A DNA stretch of 64,000 bases from Streptomyces althioticus (GTDB taxonomy: Bacteria > Actinomycetota > Actinomycetes > Streptomycetales > Streptomycetaceae). A program made the translations under genes and the position numbers. The stretch lies in NCBI GenBank assembly GCA_014649355.1, contig BMSW01000020.1:46412-110411 (forward strand), read 5' to 3'. This document shows positions 15,825 to 24,707 of this stretch, in pieces. Positions within the stretch are counted from its first letter, which is position 1, and the number at the start of each line of letters is the position of its first letter. The notes under the pieces are model-generated. The model saw only the letters and a list, made by a program, of their open reading frames with translations, had not been told where the DNA came from and ran no database searches.

Positions 15825-16475
15825 ATGAGTCACACGTCCGGCATCCGGCAGGCCCAGAAGCAGAGGACCCGGCAGGCGCTCCTCGACGCGGCGCTCGAAC
15901 TGCTGGAGGGCCAGAGCCTGAGCAGCCTGGGTCTGCGTGAGGTCACCCGCGCCGTCGGGATCGCCCCGACGGCCTTCTACCGGCACTTCCGGTCGGTCGA
16001 GGACCTGGGCGTGGCACTGGTCGAGGAGGCGCTGGGCAGCCTGCACCCGATGATCCGGACGACGGTGTCCCCGGCCGGCGAGGGCGAGGAGCGCATCGCG
16101 CGCGCCATCGAGCTGATCGCCGGTCATGTGGACGCGCACCCGGCCCATGTGAGGTTCGTCGCCCGGGAGCGGCACGGCGGGGTGCGTCCGGTCCGCGAGG
16201 CGATACAGCAGCAGCTGGCCCGGTTCACCGCGGAGGTCGGGGAGGCGCTGGCCGGGGACGCGGAGTCGGCGGGCTGGAGCCAGGAGGACCTGCTGATGCT
16301 GGCCCAGCTCTACGTGGACCAGATGCTCATCATCGCCTCGCTCTTCCTGGAGGCGCCGGCGAGTGCGCCCGAGGCGCGGGAGCGGGTGTCGAAGGTGGCG
16401 GCGCGTCAGCTGCGGCTGATCCACGTGGGACGGCGGCACTGGCTCGACGGGACGGACGCGGCCGGGAACCGGTGA
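15825..16475 (+). CDS. TetR-family transcriptional regulator
   Basis: A 216-residue repressor-type protein. The N-terminal helix-turn-helix spans about residues 14-58 (TRQALLDAALELLEG, LREVTRAVGIAPTAFYRHF). The C-terminal ligand domain has VRFVARERHGGVRPVREAI, a pattern found in TetR members tied to fatty-acid metabolism, so an acyl-CoA-like ligand is possible but unproved. It diverges from two small membrane-protein genes and converges on an acyl-CoA thioesterase-like gene. Two copies of a 13-base motif lie in its upstream region. Confidence 0.93.
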   Translation: MSHTSGIRQAQKQRTRQALLDAALELLEGQSLSSLGLREVTRAVGIAPTAFYRHFRSVEDLGVALVEEALGSLHPMIRTTVSPAGEGEERIARAIELIAGHVDAHPAHVRFVARERHGGVRPVREAIQQQLARFTAEVGEALAGDAESAGWSQEDLLMLAQLYVDQMLIIASLFLEAPASAPEARERVSKVAARQLRLIHVGRRHWLDGTDAAGNR

Positions 16476-16483
16476 CACGGCGA

Positions 16484-16525
16484 GGGGCGGTGCGGGGCCA
16501 CCCGTGAGTGACCCCGCACCGCCCC
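16484..16525. terminator. Bidirectional terminator between converging tetR and thioesterase genes
   Basis: Arms GGGGCGGTGCGGGG (484-497) and CCCCGCACCGCCCC (512-525) pair perfectly over 14 bp with a 14-base loop. It sits 9 bp after the tetR stop and 23 bp before the thioesterase stop on the other strand, so it can serve both genes. Confidence 0.8.
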
Positions 16526-16547
16526 CGCGCCGTGGACGGCAGTCGGT

Positions 16548-17408
16548 TCAGCTCAGCCGCACCCGGGCCAGCTGACGGGACTGCGCGACGAGACGGTCGG
16601 CACTGTCCCAGACCTCGGCGTCCTCCTCCAGGAAGCCGCCCGCGAGGTTACGGGTGGTGATGGACACGCGCAGCGGACCCGGCGCCGGGCGGCAGCGCAC
16701 GTGGACGGTCAGCTCGACCGTGGGCACCCAGCCGGTCAGGCCCATCTCGAACGCGGTCGGCGGCAGCGCGTCCACCGCGAGCAGCAGCGCCAGCGGGTCG
16801 GGGTCCCGGCCGTCGGCGAGACCGAACCAGGCGCGCATCTCCCCCTTGCCGGACGGCTTTCCGAGGGCCCAGCCGAGGGTCGACGGGTCCAGCTTCAGCA
16901 TCAGCCGGCCGGCGATCTCGGAGCTGCCGTCGACCGGGGCGGGGCCGTCCTCGGGGCCGAAGCACTGGTCCATCGGCGGCAGCGCGGGCGGCACGGCCGT
17001 CGTACGGACGTCGTCGGGGAGGGAGTCCAGGTCGCCGTAGGAGGCGAGGACGCGGATGCGCTCGACCTCGTTGCCCTGCTCGTCGCGCTGGAAGAGGGAC
17101 GCCTGGCCGGTGGAGAGCGTGCGCCCGGTGCGGACGGTCTCGGTGCGGACGACCGCCGGGCCCGGCTGGGAGGCCGTCAGGTAGTGCGCGGAGACCGTGA
17201 AGGGGTTGGAGTGCGGCAGCGCGTCCGCGAGGGCGCGGCCCAGGACGGCCAGCAGGTACCCGCCGTTGACGGCGTTGATGATCGTCCAGCCGGCGGAGAG
17301 GTCGATGTCGTAGACGCCGGGTTCCCGCTGGGTGAGCGCGGTGTCGCGGTCGAACTCACTGTCACCGATGACGGCCCGGGTGGCCTGGGCGGAGGCTGCT
17401 TCTGGCAT
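16548..17408 (-). CDS. Acyl-CoA thioesterase family protein (TesB-like double hotdog)
   Basis: This 286-residue protein probably hydrolyses acyl-CoA thioesters. The N-terminal hotdog has AGWTIINAVNGGYLLAVLGRAL (the NGGY helix is typical), followed by HYLTASQPGPAVVRTE, a family strand. The second half carries RAWFGLADGRDPDPLALLLAVDALPP and TVELTVHVRC, the second hotdog. This layout matches the 4HBT_3 type. The ATG start at 17408 is chosen over an upstream start because the family begins here. The AT-rich stretch 17416-17440 upstream likely holds the promoter. Confidence 0.87.
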   Translation of the reverse strand: MPEAASAQATRAVIGDSEFDRDTALTQREPGVYDIDLSAGWTIINAVNGGYLLAVLGRALADALPHSNPFTVSAHYLTASQPGPAVVRTETVRTGRTLSTGQASLFQRDEQGNEVERIRVLASYGDLDSLPDDVRTTAVPPALPPMDQCFGPEDGPAPVDGSSEIAGRLMLKLDPSTLGWALGKPSGKGEMRAWFGLADGRDPDPLALLLAVDALPPTAFEMGLTGWVPTVELTVHVRCRPAPGPLRVSITTRNLAGGFLEEDAEVWDSADRLVAQSRQLARVRLS

Positions 17409-17467
17409 GGGTGAACAGTACAAGAAGATAATACTAAGCGGTAGCTTTGCTCGCCCGCCGGCTTCGC

Positions 17468-18130
17468 TCACTCCTCACTGACCGTCGAACGCCGGTGCCA
17501 GGCGCGGGGCGCACGCCAGTGGAAGCGCATCGCCAGCAGCCGCAGCATGAAGGCGGTGACGGCCGCGGTCGTGCTGGTCAACGGGTTCAGCACGTCGAAG
17601 CGCAGACAGAGGGCGACCATGGCCGCGCCGACGATCGCCGGCACCGCGTACAGGTCGCGGTCCCAGCGCAGCAGCGAGGGCACCTCGTTGGCGAGCACGT
17701 CCCGCAGCACACCGCCGCCGACCGCCGTGGCCAGGCCCAGACAGGCGGACGCGGTGAGGCCGAGCCCGTAGTCGTACGCCTTCGTCGTGCCGACGACGCA
17801 GAAGAGGCCGAGGCCCGCCGCGTCGAAGACGTTGACGGCGACCTGGATCCGCTCGACGTGCGGGTGCAGGAAGAAGACGAGGACGGTGGCCAGCAGCGGG
17901 GTGACGAAGTACCCCAGGTCCGTGAAGGCGGCAGGCGGGACGGCGCCGATGATCAGGTCGCGGAAGAGACCGCCGCCGAGAGCGGTGATCTCGGCCAGCA
18001 CGGCGATCCCGAACACGTCGAAGTTCTTCCGGACGGCCAGCAGGGCGCCGGAGATGGCGAAGACGAAGATGCCGATCAGATCGAGCGTGTGGAGGACGGA
18101 CGGGCTGAAGAGTTGCTGAAGCACTTGCAT
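17468..18130 (-). CDS. TRIC-type (UPF0126) cation channel family protein
   Basis: A 220-residue membrane protein with seven predicted hydrophobic segments. The duplicated family signature is clear: LGGGLFRDLIIG in the first half and VGGGVLRDVLAN in the second. Bacterial TRIC proteins form trimeric monovalent cation channels, though physiological roles are unclear. I start at ATG 18130; an upstream in-frame ATG at 18163 lies inside the terminator hairpin of the preceding operon and is unlikely. Confidence 0.9.
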   Translation of the reverse strand: MQVLQQLFSPSVLHTLDLIGIFVFAISGALLAVRKNFDVFGIAVLAEITALGGGLFRDLIIGAVPPAAFTDLGYFVTPLLATVLVFFLHPHVERIQVAVNVFDAAGLGLFCVVGTTKAYDYGLGLTASACLGLATAVGGGVLRDVLANEVPSLLRWDRDLYAVPAIVGAAMVALCLRFDVLNPLTSTTAAVTAFMLRLLAMRFHWRAPRAWHRRSTVSEE

Positions 18131-18147
18131 ATTGTGGCGCAGAATGA

Positions 18148-18178
18148 AGCCCTCGCCTTGCAAAGCAAGGCGAGGGCT
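18148..18178 (-). terminator. Strong hairpin terminator after the oligopeptide importer operon
   Basis: Arms AGCCCTCGCCTTGC (148-161) and GCAAGGCGAGGGCT (165-178) pair over 14 bp with an AAA loop. It lies 17 bp past the stop of the last importer gene. Reading along the minus strand the hairpin is followed by TCATTC, a weak T-containing tail. Confidence 0.88.
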
Positions 18179-18194
18179 CCATTCGGGTGCGCCG

Positions 18195-19526
18195 TTACAC
18201 AGCCTCGTCGGCCTTGGTGACCTTCTCGGCCTCGGCAGGCTTCTCGGCCTTGGCAGGCTTCTCGGCCTCGGATGCCTTGTCGCCGTCGGCCGGCTTCTCC
18301 GCCTGGGCGGGCTTATCCGCCTTGGCCGGCTTCTCCGCCTCGGAGGCCTTGTCGGCGTCGGAGGCCTTGTCGGCCTCGGCGACCGGGGCGTCCTTCGCGG
18401 GCTTCTCCGCCTGCGCCGGGACCTTGGCCGGGGCGTCTTCGGCCGGAGTGTCCTCGGCCGGAGTGTCCGTCTCCGGGTTGTCGTCGACGCCCTCGCGGGT
18501 CGCCGAGACGATCTCGCCCTGGTTCAGCGAGAGCTTCCCGGACGCGATGTCCTCCGCGTAGTGGCACGCCACCCGGTGGCCGCCGCCGACGTCCCGCAGC
18601 TGGGGACGCTCGGTCGCACAGCGCTCGGCCTGGGCCCACGGGCAGCGGGTGTGGAACCGGCAGCCGCTCGGCGGGTTGGCCGGCGAGGGCAGGTCGCCGG
18701 TGAGCAGGATGCGCTCGCGCTTGTCCTCCACCTCCGGGTCCGGCACCGGCACGGCCGACATCAGGGCCTTGGTGTACGGGTGCTTCGGCTCGGCGTAGAG
18801 CGCGTCGCTCGGCGCCTCCTCGACCAGCGAGCCCAGGTACATCACGCCGATGGTGTCGGAGATGTGCCGGACCACCGCGAGGTCGTGGGCGATCACCAGG
18901 TAGGTCAGGCCGAGTTCCTGCTGGAGCTCCTCCAGCAGGTTGATGACCTGGGCCTGCACCGACACGTCGAGCGCGGAGACCGGCTCGTCGCAGATGATCA
19001 CGTCCGGTTCGAGGACGAGGGCGCGGGCGATGCCGATGCGCTGCCGCTGACCGCCGGAGAACTCGTGCGGGTAGCGGGCGAGCGCGTTGGAGGGCAGGCC
19101 GACCTTGTCGAGGATGGCCTTGATCTTCTCCCGGCGCTCCTCCTGGTCCTTGCCGATGCCGTGGGCGATCATGCCCTCGGACAGGATCGACTCGATGTTC
19201 TGCCGCGGGTTGAGCGAGCCCAGCGGGTCCTGGAAGACCATCTGGAGCCGGCGCCGGAAGCGGCGCATCTCCTCGCCGGGCAGCTTCGCCAGGTCGGTGC
19301 CGTCGAGGACGACCGAGCCCTCGGTGATGTCGACCAGCCGCAGCACCGACCGCCCGAGGGTGGTCTTGCCGCAGCCGGACTCGCCCACCAGGCCGTAGGT
19401 CTCGCCGGCCTCGACCTTCAGCGACACCCCGTCCACGGCGTACACGTGGCCGACCGTGCGGTCGACCAGGACGCCCTTCTTGATGGGGAAGTGGACCTTG
19501 ACGCCGTCCAGTTCGAGCAGGCTCAT
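18195..19526 (-). CDS. Oligopeptide ABC importer ATPase, DppF/OppF type, with long charged tail
   Basis: One of two ATPases powering peptide uptake. Of 443 residues, 1-345 are a normal OppF: Walker A GESGCGKTT (about 50-58), QMVFQDPLGSLNPR, signature EFSGGQRQR, Walker B VIICDEPVSALD, and the Oligo_HPY zone CRFHTRCPWAQAERC. The last 90 or so residues are unusual: Ala/Lys/Glu/Asp/Pro-rich repeats of the type EAEKPAKADKPA, with no hydrophobic residues. The start overlaps the stop of the OppD-type gene by ATGA. It is the last gene of a five-gene operon and is followed by a strong hairpin. Confidence 0.94.
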   Translation of the reverse strand: MSLLELDGVKVHFPIKKGVLVDRTVGHVYAVDGVSLKVEAGETYGLVGESGCGKTTLGRSVLRLVDITEGSVVLDGTDLAKLPGEEMRRFRRRLQMVFQDPLGSLNPRQNIESILSEGMIAHGIGKDQEERREKIKAILDKVGLPSNALARYPHEFSGGQRQRIGIARALVLEPDVIICDEPVSALDVSVQAQVINLLEELQQELGLTYLVIAHDLAVVRHISDTIGVMYLGSLVEEAPSDALYAEPKHPYTKALMSAVPVPDPEVEDKRERILLTGDLPSPANPPSGCRFHTRCPWAQAERCATERPQLRDVGGGHRVACHYAEDIASGKLSLNQGEIVSATREGVDDNPETDTPAEDTPAEDAPAKVPAQAEKPAKDAPVAEADKASDADKASEAEKPAKADKPAQAEKPADGDKASEAEKPAKAEKPAEAEKVTKADEAV

Positions 19527-20524
19527 GCGGGGACCTCCTCGGCCTTCGCGTCGTCGAGTACGGGGTTGACGCACCGCACCTGGTGACCGGCCGCGCGCGG
19601 CTCGCCGAGTTGCGGGGTGCCGGTCAGGCAGCCCATCTCGTACCGGTCGCAGCGGGGTGCGAAGGCGCAGCCGTCGGCCCAGGCGATGCGGTCGTTGATC
19701 GAGCCGCGGATGGGGTTGAGCGGCTCGCCCCGGGGCGCGTCGAGCCGCGGGATGGAGCCCAGCAGTCCGTGCGCGTAGGGGTGGGTGGGGTGGGCGAACA
19801 GCTCGCGGCGTCCGGCGGACTCCACGACCTTGCCCGCGTAGAGCACGTTGACCTGGTCGCAGAGGCCGGCGACCACGCCGAGGTCGTGGGTGATCATCAG
19901 CAGGGCGGTGCCCTCCTGGTCCACGAGCTCCTTGAGCAGCTCCAGGATCTGCGCCTGGATCGTCACGTCGAGCGCCGTGGTGGGCTCGTCCGCGATGAGC
20001 AGACGCGGGGCGCAGGCCACCGCCATGGCGATCAGCGCACGCTGGCGCATGCCGCCGGACAGCTGGTGCGGGTACTCCTTGAGCCGCCGGGTGGGGTCGG
20101 GGATGCCGACCCGGTCCAGCAGGTGGGCGGCCTCCTTGCGGGCGGCCTCCCCCTTCATCCCGCGGTGGCGCTCCAGGATCTCGGTGACCTGCACGCCGAT
20201 CGGGACGACCGGGTTCAGCGAGGACAGCGGGTCCTGGAAGATCATCGCCATCTCGCTGCCGCGCAGGTCGCGGCGGGCGGAGGGACTCATCGTGAACAGG
20301 TCCGTGCCGTCGAACTCGGCACGGCCGCCGATGGTGAGACCCTTCGAGGGCAGCAGGCCCATCAGGGCCAGGGAGGTGACGGACTTGCCGCAGCCGGACT
20401 CGCCGACCAGGCCCACGACCTGGCCCTGGTCGACCTCGAAGGAGATGCCGTCGACCGCCCGGGACTCCTTGCGGCCGCGGCCGCCGAAGGTGACGGTCAG
20501 TTCGTCGACAGTGAGCAGAGACAT
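19523..20524 (-). CDS. Oligopeptide ABC importer ATPase, DppD/OppD type
   Basis: The second ATPase of the importer, 333 residues. Walker A is GESGCGKSV (about 38-46), the Q-loop is MIFQDPLSSLNP, signature QLSGGMRQRA, Walker B LLIADEPTTALD, and the switch histidine is in MITHDLGV. The C-terminal Oligo_HPY region with CAFAPRCDRYEMGC supplies cysteines that in relatives bind an iron-sulfur cluster. ATG start at 20524, 6 bp after the permease gene. Confidence 0.95.
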   Translation of the reverse strand: MSLLTVDELTVTFGGRGRKESRAVDGISFEVDQGQVVGLVGESGCGKSVTSLALMGLLPSKGLTIGGRAEFDGTDLFTMSPSARRDLRGSEMAMIFQDPLSSLNPVVPIGVQVTEILERHRGMKGEAARKEAAHLLDRVGIPDPTRRLKEYPHQLSGGMRQRALIAMAVACAPRLLIADEPTTALDVTIQAQILELLKELVDQEGTALLMITHDLGVVAGLCDQVNVLYAGKVVESAGRRELFAHPTHPYAHGLLGSIPRLDAPRGEPLNPIRGSINDRIAWADGCAFAPRCDRYEMGCLTGTPQLGEPRAAGHQVRCVNPVLDDAKAEEVPA

Positions 20525-20530
20525 GGTGGT

Positions 20531-21490
20531 TCAGCCCCTCAGCTTCGGGTCGAGGGCTTCCCGCATGGCCTCGCCGAGGAGGGTGAAGCCGAGGGCGGTG
20601 ATGATGATGCCGACGGCGGGGTAGACCGCCATCGCGGGGGCGTAGCTGAAGAAGCGCTGCGCCTGGGCGAGCATGACGCCCCACTCGGGGATCGCCGGGT
20701 CGGGGTTGCCGAGGCCCAGGTAGGACAGGGCGGCCGCCTCGATGATCGCCGTGGCCAGGGAGAGCGTGGCCTGCACGATCACCGGGCTGAGCGAGTTGGG
20801 CAGGATCTGCGAGAGCACGATGCGCCGCTTGCGCACGCCCAGGGACTGGGCCGCGAGCACGTAGTCCGCGTTGCCCTGGGCCAGCATCGAGCCGCGCAGC
20901 AGGCGGGCGAAGACCGGCACCTGGACCACACCCACCGCGATCATCACGGTGGTGAGCGACTGCCCCATGACGGCGGCGATGGACACGGCCAGCAGCAGCG
21001 ACGGCAGGGCCAGCATCATGTCGATGAAGCGCATGATGACGGAGTCGACGCGCCGTCCGGTGTCGCCGCCGAGGGTGGCCGCGGCGCCGGAGACGATGCC
21101 GATCAGGAAGCCGGCGACCAGGCCGATCAGCGTGGCGACGATGCCGACGAGGAGCGTCTGGCGGGCGCCGACGAGCATGCGGGAGAACAGGTCGCGGCCG
21201 AGGTGGTCGAGGCCGAACCAGTTGCCGTCGCGGGCCCCGACGAACTTGCCCTGGTTGGGGAAGACCTCGTTGCGCCAGGTCTGCGCGCTCGGCGAGTAGG
21301 GCGCGAGGAACGGCCCGACGACGGCGACGAGCACGAACGCGACGATGATGACGGCGCCGACGATCGCCATCTTGCTGGACTTCAGCCGACGGAAGGCCTC
21401 CCGCCAGAGGCTGGCGCCGGTGCTGGTCTCGCTGACGGCCGTCAGTTCCGCGAGACGCTGGATCTTCTCGGACTTGGTGGCGACAGCCAT
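20531..21490 (-). CDS. Oligopeptide ABC importer permease, DppC type
   Basis: A 319-residue inner-membrane subunit. The N-terminal cytoplasmic tail (1-38) is followed by a transmembrane helix IVGAVIIVAFVLVAVVGPF, a periplasmic-type loop with HLGRDLFSRMLVGARQTL (the OppC_N hallmark) and five more helices. The EAA-like coupling loop is AAQSLGVRKRRIVLSQILPN. It starts one base after the DppB-type gene stops, so translation is coupled. Confidence 0.95.
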   Translation of the reverse strand: MAVATKSEKIQRLAELTAVSETSTGASLWREAFRRLKSSKMAIVGAVIIVAFVLVAVVGPFLAPYSPSAQTWRNEVFPNQGKFVGARDGNWFGLDHLGRDLFSRMLVGARQTLLVGIVATLIGLVAGFLIGIVSGAAATLGGDTGRRVDSVIMRFIDMMLALPSLLLAVSIAAVMGQSLTTVMIAVGVVQVPVFARLLRGSMLAQGNADYVLAAQSLGVRKRRIVLSQILPNSLSPVIVQATLSLATAIIEAAALSYLGLGNPDPAIPEWGVMLAQAQRFFSYAPAMAVYPAVGIIITALGFTLLGEAMREALDPKLRG

Positions 21491-21491
21491 G

Positions 21492-22496
21492 TCAGTGCAC
21501 CCGCACTCTCGGGTCGATGATGCTGTACGCCAGGTCCACCAGCAGGTTGATCAGGACGTACACCATCGCGATGAACATGATGAACCCGACCAGCACCGGG
21601 TAGTCACGGCCGTCGATCGACGTCTTGATGAAGTTGCCGATGCCGTTGAACGAGAACACGGACTCGGTGAGGACGGCCCCGGACAGCAGGGAGCCGGTGA
21701 GCAGACCGACCGACGTGATCACGGGCAGCAGCGCGTTGCGCAGCACGTGACGGCCGCGGACGACGCTGCTCTTGAGCCCCTTGGCCTGGGCGGTGCGCAC
21801 GTAGTCCTCGTCCTGCACCTCGAGCACGCTGGCGCGGGTCATGCGGACGATGACCGCGAGCGGGATGGAGGCGAGGGTGACGGCCGGGAGGATCAGATGG
21901 TGGATCGCGTTCCACGAGGCGTCGAACTCGCCGGTGAGCACACCGTCCAGGACGGCGAAGCCGGTCACGTCGGTGGCGTTGATGCCGGTGTCCATGCGTC
22001 CGTAGCTGGGGAAGAAGCCCAGCTTCACGGCGAGGACTTCCTTGAGGATGAGACCGAGGAAGAAGACGGGGATGCAGATGCCCACGAGGGAGCCGGAGAC
22101 CGCGCCGACGTCGAGCCAGCCGCCGCGCTTGCGGGCGGCGAGGTAACCGAGGGGGATGCCGATCGCCACGGCGATGAGCATGGCCAGCAGGGACAGCTCC
22201 ACCGTCGCCGGGAACCGGAGGAAGAACTCGTCCGTGACGGGCTGCCCGGTCTGGACGGAGGTTCCCAGGTCGCCCTGGAAGATGCGCTTGAGGAAGCGCC
22301 AGTACTGGACGTAAATGGGCTGGTCCAGCCCGAGCGCACGGTTGATGCGCGCCACTTCGGCCTCGGTGGCCCTCTCCCCCAGGATCGCTGAGGCGGGTCC
22401 ACCGGGCAGCCGGTCGAGCCACAGGAAGAGCAGAACCGACAGGCCGAGCAGCGTGGGTATGAGCTGGAGCAGTCTTCGTACGACGAGACGCAGCAC
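21492..22496 (-). CDS. Oligopeptide ABC importer permease, DppB type
   Basis: A 334-residue permease partner. It begins LRLVVRRLLQLIPTLLGLSVLLF, then LPGGPA and the family segment YVQYWRFLKRIFQGDLGTS. The EAA coupling loop is RTAQAKGLKSSVVRGRHVLRNALLPV and the last helix precedes IDPRVRVH. The GTG start at 22496 has AAAGGGG about 8 bases upstream. The gene starts 107 bp after the binding-protein gene, a gap often used to lower permease expression relative to the binding protein. Confidence 0.95.
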   Translation of the reverse strand: MLRLVVRRLLQLIPTLLGLSVLLFLWLDRLPGGPASAILGERATEAEVARINRALGLDQPIYVQYWRFLKRIFQGDLGTSVQTGQPVTDEFFLRFPATVELSLLAMLIAVAIGIPLGYLAARKRGGWLDVGAVSGSLVGICIPVFFLGLILKEVLAVKLGFFPSYGRMDTGINATDVTGFAVLDGVLTGEFDASWNAIHHLILPAVTLASIPLAVIVRMTRASVLEVQDEDYVRTAQAKGLKSSVVRGRHVLRNALLPVITSVGLLTGSLLSGAVLTESVFSFNGIGNFIKTSIDGRDYPVLVGFIMFIAMVYVLINLLVDLAYSIIDPRVRVH

Positions 22497-22603
22497 CCCG
22501 CTTGCCCCTTTCTTGCGTGTTGTCTTACATGAACGGACCCGCCCGGCCGCCGAGTTGCGACGGCCGGGCGGACCACCCCGTGATCGATTTCCTGCCGGTA
22601 CGC

Positions 22604-24274
22604 CTACTTGAAGGAGGCTTCGGCGAAGACTTCCTGCGTCAGCGGCGACACGTTCGGCGGGTTGACGTTCTTGCCGAAGGCGATGGCCGGCGGGGACGAC
22701 GAGATCGGGACGCCGGGCAGGTAGTCCATGATGACCTCGTTGGCCTTCTCGTAGGCCGCGGTGCGCTCGTCGGCCTTGCCCATCTTCGAGCCGGCGTTCA
22801 CCGCGTCGAAGACCTTCTTGTCCTTGAAGCCCCACTGCTTGTCGAACCCGGCGAACCAGGTGCCGATGAAGTTGTAGCCGTCGTTGAAGTCACCGGTCCA
22901 GCCGAGCATGTGCAGGGCGCAGGAGCCGGCCTCGGTGGCGTCCAGGTAGTCCGGGGCCCACTTCATGGCCTTCGGCTTGACCTTGATGCCGGCCTTCTCC
23001 AGGTCGGCCTTCATCAGCTCGAACAGGTCCTGCGGGGCAGGCATGTACGGGCGGGTGACCTCGGTCGGGTAGCAGAACTCGATGGTCAGGTTCTGCGCGC
23101 CGGCCTTCTTCAGCAGCGCCTTGGACGCGTTGGGGTCGTACGGGTACTTGGTGACGTTCTTGGAGTAGCCCGCGATGGTGTCCGGCATGAACTGGTCGGC
23201 CACCTTGCCGCCCTCGGGCAGCTGGGTCTTGACCAGGTTCTCCTTGTCGATCGCCTGCGCGATCGCCTGGCGGACCTCCTTCTTCTTCAGGGCGGGGTTG
23301 GCCGACTGGCTCATGCCCACGTAGAAGAGGTTGAAGACGCCACGGGTCGGGACGACATAGCCCTCGTTCTCGAGGGTCTTGACGTCGGCCGGAGCGACGA
23401 GGTCGTAGCCGTCGATGTCACCGGCCTGGAGCGCCTGGCGGCGGCCCTCCTCGGTGTCGATCGTGCGGAAGACCAGGTTCTTGATCTTGGCCTTGTCGCC
23501 CCAGTAGTCGTCGAAGCGCTCGAGGGTGACTTCCTTGTTGCCCTTGTTCCACTTGACGATCTTGTACGGGCCGGTACCGGCGACCGTGCCGGCCTCCTGG
23601 CTGTACTTGGGGTACGTGATGGCGTCGCCCTTGGCGGTCGCCTCCTGCTTCTCGTACTCCTTGATCGCCTTCGGCGAGTGGATGGCGAGGGCGTTCAGCG
23701 AGAAGCCGCCGGGGAGGTTGGCGGAGGGCTGCTTGACCTCGATGACGGCGGTGTTCTCGTCCTTCGCGGTGCAGCTCTTGTAGTTCGCCTCGGGCGTCTC
23801 CGGGTCCTCGTTCTTCGCGAACCCGCCCATGATGGTCTGCCAGTAGTAGGAGACCGCGCTCGACTGGTAGGTGCCCTTCCAGTTGAACCAGTGGTCGTAG
23901 TTGGCGCAGACCGCGGCGGCGTTGAACGCCTCGCCGTCGTGGAACTTCACGCCCTTGCGGAGGTTGAAGGTCCAGACGGTGCCCGCGTCGTTGCTCGACC
24001 AGGTCTCGGCGAGGCCGCCGACCAGCTTGGTGCCGCCCGACTCGTGCTCGAGGAGGGCCTCGAACGCCTGGCGGGTCACGCGGAAGGTTTCACCGTCGCT
24101 CGCGAGGGCAGGGTCCAGGGATCCCGGGTCGCCCGCACCGGCGAACACGAAGGTGTCCTTCTTGCCGCCGCTCTCGTTGTCACTGTCCCGCTCGCTGGCG
24201 CAGCCCGTGGCGATCAGGCCGACCGCGACCGCGGCCGTGATCGCCCGAACGGCTCGGGTCTTGAATATGCGCAT
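22604..24274 (-). CDS. Oligopeptide-binding lipoprotein (ABC importer SBP, family 5)
   Basis: Extracellular receptor for the importer, 556 residues. A signal sequence with lipobox LIATGC puts the lipidated Cys at 25. SBP_bac_5 features follow: SLDPALASDGETFRVTRQAFEALLE, GLAETW, WTFNLRKGVKFHDG, GTGPYKIVKW and the FRTIDTEEGRRQALQAGDIDGY stretch. The ligand class is probably oligopeptides; nickel or other ligands are possible in this family. It heads the operon, and its upstream region carries repeated GAACAGTC motifs. Confidence 0.95.
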   Translation of the reverse strand: MRIFKTRAVRAITAAVAVGLIATGCASERDSDNESGGKKDTFVFAGAGDPGSLDPALASDGETFRVTRQAFEALLEHESGGTKLVGGLAETWSSNDAGTVWTFNLRKGVKFHDGEAFNAAAVCANYDHWFNWKGTYQSSAVSYYWQTIMGGFAKNEDPETPEANYKSCTAKDENTAVIEVKQPSANLPGGFSLNALAIHSPKAIKEYEKQEATAKGDAITYPKYSQEAGTVAGTGPYKIVKWNKGNKEVTLERFDDYWGDKAKIKNLVFRTIDTEEGRRQALQAGDIDGYDLVAPADVKTLENEGYVVPTRGVFNLFYVGMSQSANPALKKKEVRQAIAQAIDKENLVKTQLPEGGKVADQFMPDTIAGYSKNVTKYPYDPNASKALLKKAGAQNLTIEFCYPTEVTRPYMPAPQDLFELMKADLEKAGIKVKPKAMKWAPDYLDATEAGSCALHMLGWTGDFNDGYNFIGTWFAGFDKQWGFKDKKVFDAVNAGSKMGKADERTAAYEKANEVIMDYLPGVPISSSPPAIAFGKNVNPPNVSPLTQEVFAEASFK

Positions 24275-24322
24275 ACTGGGGCCACTCCGGGTCCGCTATG
24301 TGGATGCATCTTGACCGGCCGA

Positions 24323-24352
24323 ACACTACAGACGTTCGCAGTGAGTCAGGAA
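24323..24352 (-). promoter_or_regulatory. Possible promoter of the oligopeptide importer operon
   Basis: On the minus strand TTCCTG (complement of 24347-24352), an 18-base spacer and TAGTGT (complement of 24323-24328) resemble -35 and -10 boxes, about 50 bp before the binding-protein start. The match to consensus is weak. The -35 box overlaps the first GAACAGTC-type motif. Confidence 0.35.
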
Positions 24353-24412
24353 CAGTCCGGATAGCGGTGATACCTACCTGAGATCTGAACAGTCGACATA
24401 AGGGACTGTTCC
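24349..24412. promoter_or_regulatory. Cluster of three GAACAGTC motifs upstream of the oligopeptide-binding gene
   Basis: GGAACAGTCC occurs at 24349-24358 and its exact inverse GGACTGTTCC at 24403-24412. A third copy of the core, GAACAGTC, lies between them at 24387-24394 in the same direction as the first. No gene overlaps. The arrangement fits several binding sites for one regulator in the control region of the importer operon. Confidence 0.5.
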
Positions 24413-24707
24413 GGCATCTTCGCGCGATGATTTAACACCGGCGACACAAACGACGACGCCCCAAGTGCCGCCCATTCGGGCTCGGATGGCGTGAAGGCGC
24501 GGTGAAACCGCAGGTGACAGGGGGTCAGCGTGAGGTAGCTGACCGCATCCGACAGAATCTGACATGGGATCAGCTGCGGACGGCCCCAGGACGGGCGCCA
24601 CACCCACCTCCAGTGTCCACATGCTGGACACCGTGACGCTGCGTCACCACGCGCGAGGCTCCCGGCGGCGGGGGTGCCGCGCCGGGGGCCTCGGGAAGAC
24701 GTACCGG
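24413..24707. other. Remaining intergenic region between importer operon and SseB-like gene
   Basis: No convincing ORF. One short dyad, GTCAGC-N8-GCTGAC at 24524-24543, is present. The sequence is less GC-rich near 24420-24450 than its surroundings. The terminator of the SseB-like gene, which ends at 24708, is expected here but I see only weak hairpins. Confidence 0.35.

Noticed and set aside
18131..18163. Earlier in-frame start for the TRIC-type gene
   Set aside because: It begins inside the 14-bp hairpin that ends the importer operon.
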